From Candidatus Nitrosopumilus sp. (lineage in GTDB: Archaea > Thermoproteota > Nitrososphaeria > Nitrososphaerales > Nitrosopumilaceae): a DNA stretch of 60,312 nt. Shown in pieces: positions 40,832-49,930 of the stretch; position 1 is the first letter of the stretch; each line of letters starts with the position of its first letter. The notes beneath the pieces are model-generated. The model had not been told where the DNA came from, ran no database searches, and saw only the letters and a list, made by a program, of their open reading frames with translations. Made by a program: the position numbers and the translations under genes. Location of the stretch: assembly GCA_029864335.1 (NCBI GenBank), contig JAOTTS010000013.1, positions 1-60,312 of the forward strand, written 5' to 3'.

Positions 40832-42520
40832 TTAGAGTTTGTTTTTTGATTCTGTATTTTCATAATGGCTGTCATTTATGAGCACATTATTTCTCGAATA
40901 ATCCACATCAATTGCAATGATTACTGGTTTGTCTTTGATTTTTTTTGCATCATCCAAAGTCTTTGAAAACTCCTCGGTAGATTTTACTACAAACCCAACT
41001 GCACCAAAACTTTCAGCCAAAGTGATGAATTCCGGATTGTTAAATCTCGTAAAGAAACTTTTGCCAAACTCATTTTTTTGTTTCATTGAAATCATTCCCA
41101 AATCAAGATCACACCACACTACAGTAATAATTCCAAGTTTAAGACGAACTGCAGTTTCAAGTTCTTGAACGTTCATCAAAAATCCTGCATCCCCACACAT
41201 TGCTACCACATTTCTGTCAGGATGGACAATCTTTGCTGCAATTGCTCCAGGAAAAGCAAATCCCATCGAGCAAAAGCCATTTGGAATTATGCATGTGTTT
41301 GGTTGATATGTTTTGTAAATTTTTGAAATCCAAAGCTTGTGAGCACCAACATCAGATAATACTATGTCGTTTTCACCCAAAGCATTTCGAACATCAATAA
41401 CTAATTTTTCAGGTTTTATTGGAAATGACATGTCATCACTAAATGAATCTCGTCTTTCATCTACTTCTCTGATAATTTTTTTAAATAATTCAGGAATTTC
41501 TTTTCGTGGAAAGATGTCTAATTCGGGGTATGATTTTTTTTGGATTTCTAATTCATCTAATATTGCATCTACTGCATATCCTATATCTGAAACTATTTCA
41601 ACTATGGGTCTGTAATAGGTATAGACTTCAGACGGAGTGAAATCAATATGGATAATTCTCTTGTCCAAATTTAGATTCCAATTTTTAGGACTGTATTCAA
41701 CAAGATCAACTCCTACTGCAATTACTACATCTGCTGATTTCATTGCAAGTAAAGCATGATCTGCATCTTTGATGCCGATTGTGTGCAAATGTAGTGGAGA
41801 GTCATCTGAAACAATTCCTTTGCCCATAAACGTATTCATTGCTATAATTCCTGTTTTCTCTACAAATTTTCTGATATGTTGACTGGCATTTTCTCGAACA
41901 CAACCATTTCCTAGTAAAATGATGGGATTTTTTGCTTTAAGAATTAAATGTGCAGCTTGTTTGATTAATTCTTCATTTGGCTCTGATCTATAGATGGGTT
42001 GAGGTTCAATTGGAGGAATATCTGCCTCTCGTTTTGCAATGTCTTGTGGTAATTCAATATGTACAGCTCCTGGTTTCTCTTCAAGTGCAATTTTGAATGC
42101 ACGTCTAATAATTTCTGGAATGTTTTGCGGATTACGTATTGACCAATTCCACTTTGTAATTGGTTTGAACATTGTAATTGCATCCATGTTTTGATGAGAT
42201 TCCTTGTGTAATAGATGCGAATCTGTCTGTCCAGTAATCGCAAGTAATCTTGATCTATCCATGTTTGCATTTGCAACACCTGTCACTAGGTTAGTTGCAC
42301 CTGGGCCTAAAGTTGCTAGACACACTCCTACCTTGCCTGTTAATCTGCCATAAACATCGGCCATAAAGGCAGCTCCTTGTTCATGTCGAGTTAAAATAAA
42401 TTTAATTTTGGATTCTGATAATGACATCATAAAATCCGCATTCTCTTCCCCAGGTATTCCAAAAATGTATTCAACACCTTCGTTTTCAAGGCATTTTACA
42501 AGCAAATCAGAAGCTTTCAC
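40832..42520 (-). CDS. Acetolactate synthase-like TPP enzyme (large subunit type)
   Basis: 562 residues, full TPP-enzyme architecture: PYR domain with catalytic glutamate in TRHEQGAAFMADVYGRLTGK, near residue 47; a central Rossmann-like domain; a PP domain with the TPP/Mg motif GDAGFLMNVQELETAVRLKL. It resembles acetolactate synthase catalytic subunits (pyruvate to acetolactate), closest in style to catabolic AlsS forms. No small regulatory ilvN is adjacent. Other pyruvate or 2-oxoacid TPP enzymes are possible. Confidence 0.82.
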   Translation of the reverse strand: MKASDLLVKCLENEGVEYIFGIPGEENADFMMSLSESKIKFILTRHEQGAAFMADVYGRLTGKVGVCLATLGPGATNLVTGVANANMDRSRLLAITGQTDSHLLHKESHQNMDAITMFKPITKWNWSIRNPQNIPEIIRRAFKIALEEKPGAVHIELPQDIAKREADIPPIEPQPIYRSEPNEELIKQAAHLILKAKNPIILLGNGCVRENASQHIRKFVEKTGIIAMNTFMGKGIVSDDSPLHLHTIGIKDADHALLAMKSADVVIAVGVDLVEYSPKNWNLNLDKRIIHIDFTPSEVYTYYRPIVEIVSDIGYAVDAILDELEIQKKSYPELDIFPRKEIPELFKKIIREVDERRDSFSDDMSFPIKPEKLVIDVRNALGENDIVLSDVGAHKLWISKIYKTYQPNTCIIPNGFCSMGFAFPGAIAAKIVHPDRNVVAMCGDAGFLMNVQELETAVRLKLGIITVVWCDLDLGMISMKQKNEFGKSFFTRFNNPEFITLAESFGAVGFVVKSTEEFSKTLDDAKKIKDKPVIIAIDVDYSRNNVLINDSHYENTESKNKL

Positions 42521-42718
42521 GCCAATCCATTTCTCCTATCTAGGCTTTAAACAATTCTTTTTTTACTAGATCAATTCTTGTGAGAAAATATTTACAATAA
42601 TTGAATAAAATAACTAATTCTTTGAATTCAAATTTGCTGGACTACCAGAATTACACAGTAGTTGCATTAAACAAACTGTAGTTAATTCTTACAAAATAAC
42701 ACTAAATGAATTTGTTCA

Positions 42719-42922
42719 TCAGTAGTGAAACCAATCACGAAAATTATTGGATCCTGCAATCCTCAATCTACCTGAAAGCAATCCTGTATTTTTCTCTGAA
42801 ACTTTTCTAACGTGAAATAACATTACATCCTTTTTGCCCCAAGACAAACCCAAAGATGTGAATCGTAATTTGTCCTCCAAGATTTGTATGTGTTTGTCGT
42901 TGTATAGAGATGGTTTTGACAT
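42719..42922 (-). CDS. Small hypothetical protein
   Basis: 67 residues (MSKPSLYNDKHIQILEDKLR...), with a beta-rich core LRFTSLGLSWGKKDVMLFHV and terminal NNFRDWFHY. Compact alpha-beta composition suggests a small folded domain, but no family is recognised. It precedes rpl11 on the same strand, with a 54-base gap from rpl11's side. Confidence 0.5.
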   Translation of the reverse strand: MSKPSLYNDKHIQILEDKLRFTSLGLSWGKKDVMLFHVRKVSEKNTGLLSGRLRIAGSNNFRDWFHY

Positions 42923-42975
42923 ATTTTATTACAATTTATTTGAGATTAAAAAATCTGATGTTTAGGAAATAGGGT

Positions 42976-43455
42976 TTATTGAAATTTTGAATCCCATTTA
43001 CCTTCATTGATTTCAGATGTAATCTCTTTTGGAGTCTTTCCTTCTACTTTGACTCCCAATGCAAGGCATGTGCCGATGATTGTTTTTGCAACTGATTTTA
43101 ATGATGAAGCATAAGATTTCTCAAGTTTTGTGTTTGCTACTTTGATTACTGCATCCATTGTGACATCTCCTGCCCACTCAGTACCAGAAGCTCCTGAACC
43201 CTTTTGGATTCCTGCTTCTTTCATGATTAATGCTGCAGCTGATGGGATGCCGATTTCGATATCATATTTTTTAGTATCTGTATCAACAATTACTGTAACT
43301 GGAACTTTCATTCCCTCAAAGTCTTTTGTTTTATCATTGATTGCTTGAATAACTTCCATGATGTTGACACCTAGTGGTCCTAATGCTGGGCCTAATGGTG
43401 GACCTGCTGATGCTCCTCCGCCAGTTACAAGTGATGATACTTTTTGTTCTCCCAT
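42976..43455 (-). CDS. rpl11: Ribosomal protein L11
   Basis: 159 residues. The N-terminal signature GGGASAGPPLGPALGPLGVN (near residues 12-31), which binds the GTPase-associated 23S rRNA, is intact, as is the C-terminal RNA-binding domain. It lies 36 bases after nusG and on the same strand as nusG and secE. Confidence 0.97.
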   Translation of the reverse strand: MGEQKVSSLVTGGGASAGPPLGPALGPLGVNIMEVIQAINDKTKDFEGMKVPVTVIVDTDTKKYDIEIGIPSAAALIMKEAGIQKGSGASGTEWAGDVTMDAVIKVANTKLEKSYASSLKSVAKTIIGTCLALGVKVEGKTPKEITSEINEGKWDSKFQ

Positions 43456-43490
43456 GTTAAATCAAACTCAAATTGAAAATTTAATCCTTC

Positions 43491-43949
43491 CTAAGCCTCA
43501 CTTGAAAGTTTTAGATAATTTGCGTCTACTGTTACCGGTAATTGGTATGATGCATCTAGTAAAACCACAGTTGCCTCTTCTTTGTCAACATCAATTCTAG
43601 TAATTGTTGCTTTCATTCCCTTGAATGGGCCTCCTGTAATTTCTACTATATTATCTACTGCTAACTGTGAAACTGTTGATTTCTTAATTAGATATCCTTC
43701 GATATCTTTGAATTCTAATTCTCCTCTCAATTGACCGCGAATATGTCTTACTCCTTCAACTGCCATGTATGCATCACTCGGATTGATTGCTTCAATTACG
43801 ACATATCCCTTTAGATTATCTACTAGAAGTACTGATTGAATGTTAATTTGATTAGCGTTAGCTTTTGCTTCTAATAATCGCATTACCACTTTTTCTTGTC
43901 CTCCAGTGGTTCTGATTGCAAACAAATGTGATTTTATTTCTTCAGACAA
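43491..43949 (-). CDS. nusG: Transcription elongation factor Spt5/NusG
   Basis: 152 residues. An N-terminal NGN domain (FAIRTTGGQEKVVMRLLEAK, near residues 10-29) that clamps over the RNA polymerase cleft, and a KOW domain with NIVEITGGPFKGMKATITRI (near 98). It pairs with Spt4 in archaea. It starts two bases after the secE stop and precedes rpl11: the conserved secE-nusG-rpl11 arrangement. Confidence 0.95.
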   Translation of the reverse strand: MSEEIKSHLFAIRTTGGQEKVVMRLLEAKANANQINIQSVLLVDNLKGYVVIEAINPSDAYMAVEGVRHIRGQLRGELEFKDIEGYLIKKSTVSQLAVDNIVEITGGPFKGMKATITRIDVDKEEATVVLLDASYQLPVTVDANYLKLSSEA

Positions 43950-43951
43950 TT

Positions 43952-44125
43952 TTACCGTCCAAATGTAATTACCGAAAAGACAAACTGTATGGTAAATCCA
44001 ATTGCTCCAACTCCTGCAATTCCCATCAAAACTAGTCTGAGGTGCTGTTGGTACTCATCTTTGTCTGGTTTTTTAGCCATTTTCATGGTATTTGCCATAT
44101 TTTTCAAAGTCTGCCTAGGGTTCAT
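43952..44125 (-). CDS. secE: Preprotein translocase subunit SecE (Sec61 gamma)
   Basis: 57 residues, below usual gene-calling size. MNPRQTLKNMANTMKMAKKP and KDEYQQHLRLVLMGIAGVGA lead into one transmembrane helix (GAIGFTIQFVFSVITFG). The amphipathic cytoplasmic helix with KPDKDEY followed by a single anchor is the archaeal SecE plan. It clamps the two halves of SecY (here 55381). It sits two bases before nusG. Confidence 0.88.
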   Translation of the reverse strand: MNPRQTLKNMANTMKMAKKPDKDEYQQHLRLVLMGIAGVGAIGFTIQFVFSVITFGR

Positions 44126-44164
44126 TGGTGGAAATTAATATGGTGTCCTTATATTCCTTATCTC

Positions 44165-44941
44165 ATGGAACTGTTAATTGTGTATCAAGATGACCCCGCA
44201 GGTCACAACATGGCAAAATTTCTTTCAAAGGAAATGACCAAAGACGGTGATGTTTTTCATGGAAAATATTATGACCTGGTAATTATTCCAACCCCTGCCA
44301 TTTCAGCTGATTGGCTGGAAGAAAAATATGATTATGATGGATTTGTTTTTTTGTCAAAACATGCTGCAGAATCTGGCCAACTGGCTTTGACATGTCACAG
44401 CACTGGAAATTTCTCTGAAGCAAAGTTTGGAGGAAATGACAGACAAGTTGCAATCCCTCATCCTGATCTTCAAAAGGCATATCTTCAAACATTAAAAAAA
44501 AATCACTCAAAGTTTTCAGAATTTCAAATAACTATAGAGGCAACACACCACGGTCCAACTGCATTGAAAAAACCATCAATATTCATAGAGATAGGCACCA
44601 CTGAAAAACAATGGACTGATGAATCTCTATGTAATTCTGTTGCAACTTTGGTTCATCAAGTTCTTTCACAGCCAATTCATGAAAATCCTATGGCGATTTG
44701 TTTTGGTGGAACACACTATCCTTCAAAGTTTACAGATGAATTACTTGATGGAAAATATGCACTTGGAACGGTAATTCCAAAACATGCATTAGAGAATCTT
44801 GATGAAGAACTATTCTCTCATATTCTCTCACAAAACAAAATGGCAATTGCTGCACTTTTGGATTGGAGAGGATTAGGATCTGACAAGCAAAAAGTACTTG
44901 ACTTGCTTGAATCAACAGATCTTGAGGTAATCAAACTTTGA
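44165..44941 (+). CDS. dtdA: D-aminoacyl-tRNA deacylase, archaeal type
   Basis: 258 residues from ATG 44165 (MELLIVYQDDPAGHNMAKFL); an upstream open stretch lacks coding character and overlaps secE. Family marks are ATHHGPTALKKPSIFIEIGT (near residue 131) and AICFGGTHYPSKFTDELL (near 179), both histidine-containing and probably metal-binding. DtdA hydrolyses D-aminoacyl-tRNAs to prevent D-amino acid incorporation. It overlaps the alkyltransferase start by four bases. Confidence 0.9.
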   Translation: MELLIVYQDDPAGHNMAKFLSKEMTKDGDVFHGKYYDLVIIPTPAISADWLEEKYDYDGFVFLSKHAAESGQLALTCHSTGNFSEAKFGGNDRQVAIPHPDLQKAYLQTLKKNHSKFSEFQITIEATHHGPTALKKPSIFIEIGTTEKQWTDESLCNSVATLVHQVLSQPIHENPMAICFGGTHYPSKFTDELLDGKYALGTVIPKHALENLDEELFSHILSQNKMAIAALLDWRGLGSDKQKVLDLLESTDLEVIKL

Positions 44942-45237
44942 ATCTTGAACAAAAAATTTACAAAAAATTACTTGAAGTGCCAAAAGGCCAAATCACAACT
45001 TATGGGGAATTAGCAAAAGCTGTCGGATTAAAAAATGGCCAAAGAGTTGTTGGAAAAATTATGAACAAAAATCCATACCCTGTAATTATTCCTTGTCATA
45101 GAGTTGTAATGTCTACAGGCAAAATAGGTGGTTATGCATATGGGAAGCATATCAAAACAAAGATGCTCAGTGATGAAGGTATTGGGATTAAAAATGGTAA
45201 AATTGTGAATTTAGAAAATACTGTTCATCGGTTCTAA
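44938..45237 (+). CDS. ogt: Alkyltransferase-like DNA-repair protein, catalytic domain only
   Basis: 99 residues from TTG 44938 overlapping the dtdA stop. The active site PCHRVVMSTGKIGGYAYG and the helix-turn-helix 'VPKGQITTYGELAKAVG' match the C-terminal domain of methylated-DNA-cysteine methyltransferases. The nucleophilic Cys is present, so it could remove alkyl groups from guanine; the usual N-terminal ribonuclease-like domain is absent. The stop overlaps convergent rpl19e by four bases. Confidence 0.88.
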   Translation: MNLEQKIYKKLLEVPKGQITTYGELAKAVGLKNGQRVVGKIMNKNPYPVIIPCHRVVMSTGKIGGYAYGKHIKTKMLSDEGIGIKNGKIVNLENTVHRF

Positions 45238-45695
45238 TCTTTTCTCTTTTCTCTGATTTCATCCATTAACAGTCTGAGGTGTGCCTTGTTTCTAACAGTA
45301 TTTCCTCCGACTTTCTTGTAGAGTGCCCAGAATTCTGGATTGGTTAAATCTTTTCTGTCTTTTGCAATCTTTAGTAATCTTCTCAATGAACGAACTTTAG
45401 CGACATAAACTTCTTTTTTACCAACTCTTGCACCATTTCTACCTTGCTTTGATCCTTGAGTTGTACCTCTCTTGTTTTTCTGGTCTTTCTTGAATTGCGC
45501 TCTTCCTCTAGATGTACCTACAAATGGTTTGATTTTGATTGTATTTGCAGTAATTAGACTTCGGATGTTTTCTCTAGTAATTGCATCAGCAATATCATCT
45601 AGATGATCAGTATCAAACTTAATTCTATGAATTCCAACACCTGTGACTCTAGACGCAAGTCTTTTTTTTGCGTTAAGATTTACTACCACTTGCAC
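45234..45695 (-). CDS. rpl19e: Ribosomal protein L19e
   Basis: 153 residues. The conserved VNLNAKKRLASRVTGVG start, RSLITANTIKIKPFVGTSRG and SKQGRNGARVGKKEVYVAKV mark L19e, which bridges rRNA domains near the exit tunnel. It overlaps rpl32e by 23 bases and forms an operon with it. Confidence 0.96.
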   Translation of the reverse strand: MQVVVNLNAKKRLASRVTGVGIHRIKFDTDHLDDIADAITRENIRSLITANTIKIKPFVGTSRGRAQFKKDQKNKRGTTQGSKQGRNGARVGKKEVYVAKVRSLRRLLKIAKDRKDLTNPEFWALYKKVGGNTVRNKAHLRLLMDEIREKRKD

Positions 45696-46077
45696 TCACT
45701 CTTGCATTAAAAATTTTGAATTTATTTTCAATTGCTTTTACAATGATTTCCTTTCTTTTTCTAGTTCCAACACTGTGTCCGAATCTGACACCATCTTTTT
45801 TTGGATCTAGTTTTTCCAAGTCTGATAAATTGAATACTAAATTATCTGTATATCCTGATGGGTGTAATCCTCTTGCATCTTTTGGTCCTCCATATCCGAC
45901 TTTAACGAGTCCTGGACGACCTCTACTCTTTTGTTTTCTTTGATGATGATCGATACCTTTTGGCTTTCTCCAGTTAGTCTGTAATCTAACATAACGCCAG
46001 CTTTCTGGTCTTACAAAGTCTGGATTGTGTTCTTTTACTTCCTGTCTCTTTGCAATCTTGTCCTTGTTGATAGGCAT
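45673..46077 (-). CDS. rpl32e: Ribosomal protein L32e
   Basis: 134 residues. The core FVRPESWRYVRLQTNWRKPK and KSRGRPGLVKVGYGGPKDAR are typical of archaeal L32e. Together with L19e it normally lies in the spc-like ribosomal cluster; here it heads a two-gene transcript next to pckA. The usual archaeal order rpl32e-rpl19e is retained. Confidence 0.96.
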   Translation of the reverse strand: MPINKDKIAKRQEVKEHNPDFVRPESWRYVRLQTNWRKPKGIDHHQRKQKSRGRPGLVKVGYGGPKDARGLHPSGYTDNLVFNLSDLEKLDPKKDGVRFGHSVGTRKRKEIIVKAIENKFKIFNARVSASGSKS

Positions 46078-46140
46078 TATTTTGAGTCTTGAATTTTGGA
46101 ATAAATACGTTCCTAGGCAAAAAAATTATTTCAGATAGGA

Positions 46141-46154
46141 AAAATATAATAAGG
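46141..46154 (+). promoter_or_regulatory. Putative TATA box for pckA
   Basis: AAAATATAATAAGG is an excellent TATA element. The expected transcript would begin near 46168 and carry a short ORF starting at ATG 46179 (MKKPGIDRIIFGGQIL, TGA at 46227-46229) before the main pckA frame. Confidence 0.5.
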
Positions 46155-46330
46155 AAACTTTAGTCGGAACGGTATCTCATGAAAAAGCCTGGGATTGATA
46201 GAATTATTTTTGGAGGCCAAATCCTCTGACTCAAGTAGTAGGTACTGCAGTAACTGACAAATTTTCCTCACAACTAAAGGAATTTGGAATCAATCCATCC
46301 ATAGTCCACAGGAACCTCAGTGTTGAGGAA

Positions 46331-47830
46331 ATGGTTCATCTTGCAGTTGAAAGAAAAGAGGGTGTAGTAAATTCCACAGGCTCTCTTTCAGTCAATACTG
46401 GAAAATATACAGGCAGATCCCCTGATGACCGATTCATTGTATTTGATGATAAAACTCATGATACTATTGATTGGGGAAAAATCAACCACCAATTTCCAAC
46501 TGGCAAATTTGAGAAACTTTTAGAGAAAATGAAAAACTTTATTGATAACAAGGAACTATTTATCTTTGATGGTTTTGTGGGAGCAGATCCTGATACCCGT
46601 TTGCCAATTAGAGTGATTAATGATCATGTCTGGCAAAATATGTTCTCAAGGAATTTGTTTATCCGCCCAACAAAAGAAGAACTCGAAAACCATGAACCAG
46701 AATTTACAATTTTCTGTATTAACGAATTTGTAGCAGTTCCAGAAGTTGATGGAACTAGAACAGATGTATTCATCTTGATTGATTTAACAAGAAAAATTGT
46801 TTTGATTGGAGGAACCGAATATGCCGGTGAAATGAAAAAGTCAATGTTTGGTGTAATGAATTTTCTTCTACCAGAGCGTGGTATTTTCCCAATGCACTGT
46901 TCTGCAAACATTGGAGAAAAAGGAGACACTGCATTATTCTTTGGATTATCTGGTACTGGTAAGACAACTCTTTCTGCAGATCCTAATAGAAAACTAATTG
47001 GTGATGATGAACATGGTTGGTCTGATAATGGAACATTCAACTTTGAAGGTGGATGCTATGCAAAGTGTATCAATCTTAGTCAAGAAGCAGAACCTGAAAT
47101 TTGGAATGCAATTAAACCTGGTGCAGTTTTAGAAAATGTAGTACTCAAAGACAATATCCCTGATTATGATGATAACACATTAACTGAAAACACTAGAGTT
47201 GCATATCCTTTGGATTTCATTCCAGGTGCTGTAATTCCAAGTGTTGGAGGAAATCCTAAAGTGATTGTATTTTTGACAGCAGATGCATTAGGAGTTTTAC
47301 CACCAGTTTCTAGATTAACAAAGGAAGGTGCAATGTTCCATTTCATGTCAGGTTACACCAGTAAACTGGCAGGAACCGAACGTGGTATTAAAGAGCCAAA
47401 ATCTGTATTTTCAGAGTGTTTTGGCGCACCTTTCATGCCTAGGCCAGCCTCAGTTTACGCCAAATTACTTGGAGAAAAAATCAACCAACACAATACTGTA
47501 GTTTATCTTGTAAACACTGGATGGTCAGGTGGCCCATACGGAGTTGGAGAAAGAATCAAGATCAAATATAGTCGCGCAATGGTAACAGCTGCTCTTTCAG
47601 GCGCACTAGATATTGTAAAATACCGTCATGATGATTTATTCAATTTAGATATTCCAACTGAAGTAGAAGGTGTGCCTCCAGAAATCTTAGACCCAAAAAA
47701 CACATGGGAAGACAAAGACTCGTATGAACTATCTGCAAAAAAATTATCTCAGATGTTTGTTGAGAACTTTAAGAAATTTGATAATGTCTCACCTGAAATA
47801 ATTGCGGCAGGTCCAAAAGATATTCTTTAG
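46331..47830 (+). CDS. pckA: Phosphoenolpyruvate carboxykinase (ATP type)
   Basis: 499 residues from ATG 46331. Kinase-type P-loop GLSGTGKTTLSADPNRKLIG and the preceding MKKSMFGVMNFLLPERGIFP are hallmark sequences; TGKYTGRSPDDRFIV is the family N-terminal motif. It converts oxaloacetate to PEP for gluconeogenesis. The frame remains open and protein-like for about 35 codons upstream to CTG 46226 (LTQVVGTAVTDKFSSQLKEF), and homologues probably begin there, so the annotated ATG may truncate the protein. Confidence 0.93.
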   Translation: MVHLAVERKEGVVNSTGSLSVNTGKYTGRSPDDRFIVFDDKTHDTIDWGKINHQFPTGKFEKLLEKMKNFIDNKELFIFDGFVGADPDTRLPIRVINDHVWQNMFSRNLFIRPTKEELENHEPEFTIFCINEFVAVPEVDGTRTDVFILIDLTRKIVLIGGTEYAGEMKKSMFGVMNFLLPERGIFPMHCSANIGEKGDTALFFGLSGTGKTTLSADPNRKLIGDDEHGWSDNGTFNFEGGCYAKCINLSQEAEPEIWNAIKPGAVLENVVLKDNIPDYDDNTLTENTRVAYPLDFIPGAVIPSVGGNPKVIVFLTADALGVLPPVSRLTKEGAMFHFMSGYTSKLAGTERGIKEPKSVFSECFGAPFMPRPASVYAKLLGEKINQHNTVVYLVNTGWSGGPYGVGERIKIKYSRAMVTAALSGALDIVKYRHDDLFNLDIPTEVEGVPPEILDPKNTWEDKDSYELSAKKLSQMFVENFKKFDNVSPEIIAAGPKDIL

Positions 47831-47831
47831 A

Positions 47832-49853
47832 TTATCTTCTTTTAATTATCCCAAACATTCCTATGGCAACTACAATAACTGCAATAATCCCAATCTGTTT
47901 TTCTGGAATGTCAATGTCCCATCTTTGAATATTTTCTGAAATTGTAGTTATCCCAATTGTGTTATATGCACTTGTTGTATTTTGATTTGTTCTTATTTTG
48001 GCATCAATCCAATATTCTGAATTCTCATAGATTTCTACTGTTGCTTTTTTGTTTGGTAACATAGTTGTTGTATAAACTTTTCCGTCTTTACTATTTGTAA
48101 CTGATATTTTTGCAAAATTCCATTCATCTGGATGATAAATCTCAAATGAGAGTTTTTGATTTTGTTGAATTACAGAAACTGAACCTTGTGTATAGTGTAC
48201 CAAAAATGGAATGGTGTAGTGAGTTCCGTCATGATGAATAATTATTTTACCTTCATGATCTCCAAAGTTTTCTTCAGTCATACTCATTTTGATTTGCAAA
48301 TTATTTCCTTCAAGAATATGTGCAAATTTTATGAACTCTGGTCCTTCAAATTTTACATCAAAATTATCTAGCGTACCTTCAATCAATTTCAACACTAGTT
48401 TTTTTTCTGCAATTCGATCATCTAATGAAACACTGATTACAAAATTTGGTGGCATAATGATTATCTTGGCACCATATGCATTTTCTACGTCCAGCCTTCC
48501 TGCACCTGCATCATTTAGGGAGAATTGTTGACCATAGGCATCAGAAACAGGCTTAACCGTTGTTAATAGTAGTGATTTTATCTCATGATGGTGGAAAAGT
48601 GGGTTTTTTTGGAGTAATAGTGCCGCAGCCCCGCTGAGATGAGGTGCAGCATAACTTGTACCACTTGTAAAATTATATCCTGCATTGTTCTGAGTGGTAT
48701 TGATGTATGCACCAGGTGCCACAATTTCTGGCTTTATATAAAATGGTGAAACGGGACCTCTTGAACTAAAATGTGCTACAAAGTCTGGATTGTAAAACAA
48801 ATGCATTGAAGCATGATTCTCTTCTTTGATTGATTCTATGATTTCTAGTCCTTCTGCTCTATCAATTGATACAACTGGAATCTGTGGACTATAATCTGGA
48901 TCCATAAACTCATGAATCAATTCTCCAAGAAAAATTCCTGGAGCATTATTGTAAACTATCAATGCTTTTGCACCTGCATTTGCTGCATTACTCTCTTTGA
49001 TTGAAAAATACAACATCTCTCCTTCAACATCACTTCCTCTCTCAACAATTACAATTGCATCTTTGACGTTAAGATCTTCATAGTCTTTTACTTTTCCATA
49101 TCCTGCAAAAATTATTTTTCCAGTGATTGGATCTTGCAATTTGCTAGAACCAACCATTGGAATTACTGTAAATGGTTTTTCATTAACTTCTAGTGTTGCA
49201 ACCAAGCTTGAAGTAAGATTGTTGTATGTTGCTCCAACTGTAACTGAACCATGATTTCTTCCGGGACTTCCAATTGTCCCTAATCCAGGACCGTCATTTC
49301 CAGCTGCAGTTACTACAAATATTTCTTTTTCTAATGCATGATTAACTGCACGTTCAATTTTTGCATTTGTTTTGTTTACGCCTAAACTAATATTGATAAC
49401 GTCTGCATCATCCTCAATTGCTTTTTCAATTGCCCTAATGATCAAATCTGATGACACCCCTTCACCGTTTTCTGAAACTTTATAGGCAAGAATTTTTGCT
49501 TTAGGTGCAACTCCTTTTGCTTGTCCATCAGCTGCAATTACTCCTGCAACTTGAGTGCCATGACCGTTAGTATCCATTGGTGGTTGACCCTCGTTTATGA
49601 AATTGTGTCCTCCTATGACTTTACCATCAGGTCCCCACCCAAACAAATCTGGATGGTTAAAATCAACTCCTGTATCTATTACTGCTACTTTAATTCCAGT
49701 TCCATCAATTCCATTCATTCTGGGAATTTCGGTTCCAATGTATGGTACGCTTTTGTCCAGATATGTTCGAATTTCATTTTCGCTTTGAAATGACTGAAAT
49801 AAAATAAACCCTACTGCAATTACTGTTATTAATGAAAAAACTAGGAATTTCAC
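47832..49853 (-). CDS. Membrane-anchored subtilisin-like protease (S8)
   Basis: 673 residues. N-terminal hydrophobic signal (residues 4-22), then the catalytic triad: Asp in VAVIDTGVDFNHPDLF, His in MDTNGHGTQVAGVIAA, Ser in FTSGTSYAAPHLSGAAALLL. A PA-type insertion (about 225-355) separates the His and Ser regions, and Ig-like domains follow. A C-terminal transmembrane helix (IGIIAVIVVAIGMFGIIKRR) anchors it with the catalytic part outside. Extracellular protein turnover is inferred. Confidence 0.93.
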   Translation of the reverse strand: MKFLVFSLITVIAVGFILFQSFQSENEIRTYLDKSVPYIGTEIPRMNGIDGTGIKVAVIDTGVDFNHPDLFGWGPDGKVIGGHNFINEGQPPMDTNGHGTQVAGVIAADGQAKGVAPKAKILAYKVSENGEGVSSDLIIRAIEKAIEDDADVINISLGVNKTNAKIERAVNHALEKEIFVVTAAGNDGPGLGTIGSPGRNHGSVTVGATYNNLTSSLVATLEVNEKPFTVIPMVGSSKLQDPITGKIIFAGYGKVKDYEDLNVKDAIVIVERGSDVEGEMLYFSIKESNAANAGAKALIVYNNAPGIFLGELIHEFMDPDYSPQIPVVSIDRAEGLEIIESIKEENHASMHLFYNPDFVAHFSSRGPVSPFYIKPEIVAPGAYINTTQNNAGYNFTSGTSYAAPHLSGAAALLLQKNPLFHHHEIKSLLLTTVKPVSDAYGQQFSLNDAGAGRLDVENAYGAKIIIMPPNFVISVSLDDRIAEKKLVLKLIEGTLDNFDVKFEGPEFIKFAHILEGNNLQIKMSMTEENFGDHEGKIIIHHDGTHYTIPFLVHYTQGSVSVIQQNQKLSFEIYHPDEWNFAKISVTNSKDGKVYTTTMLPNKKATVEIYENSEYWIDAKIRTNQNTTSAYNTIGITTISENIQRWDIDIPEKQIGIIAVIVVAIGMFGIIKRR

Positions 49854-49930
49854 AATTTTTTAACCATTTTTACAAGTAAAAATGAATTGCTTCATAAAGC
49901 AATAAATTGAATTAAACTTTCTTTGAATCT

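Noticed and set aside
41200-42279. ORFs antisense or in other frames inside the TPP enzyme
   Set aside because: Shadow frames of a complete 562-codon gene, with low-complexity composition.
44042-44164. N-terminal extension of dtdA
   Set aside because: The 41 upstream codons are tryptophan- and histidine-rich, overlap secE on the other strand and are absent from the family-like start MELLIVYQDDPAG at 44165.
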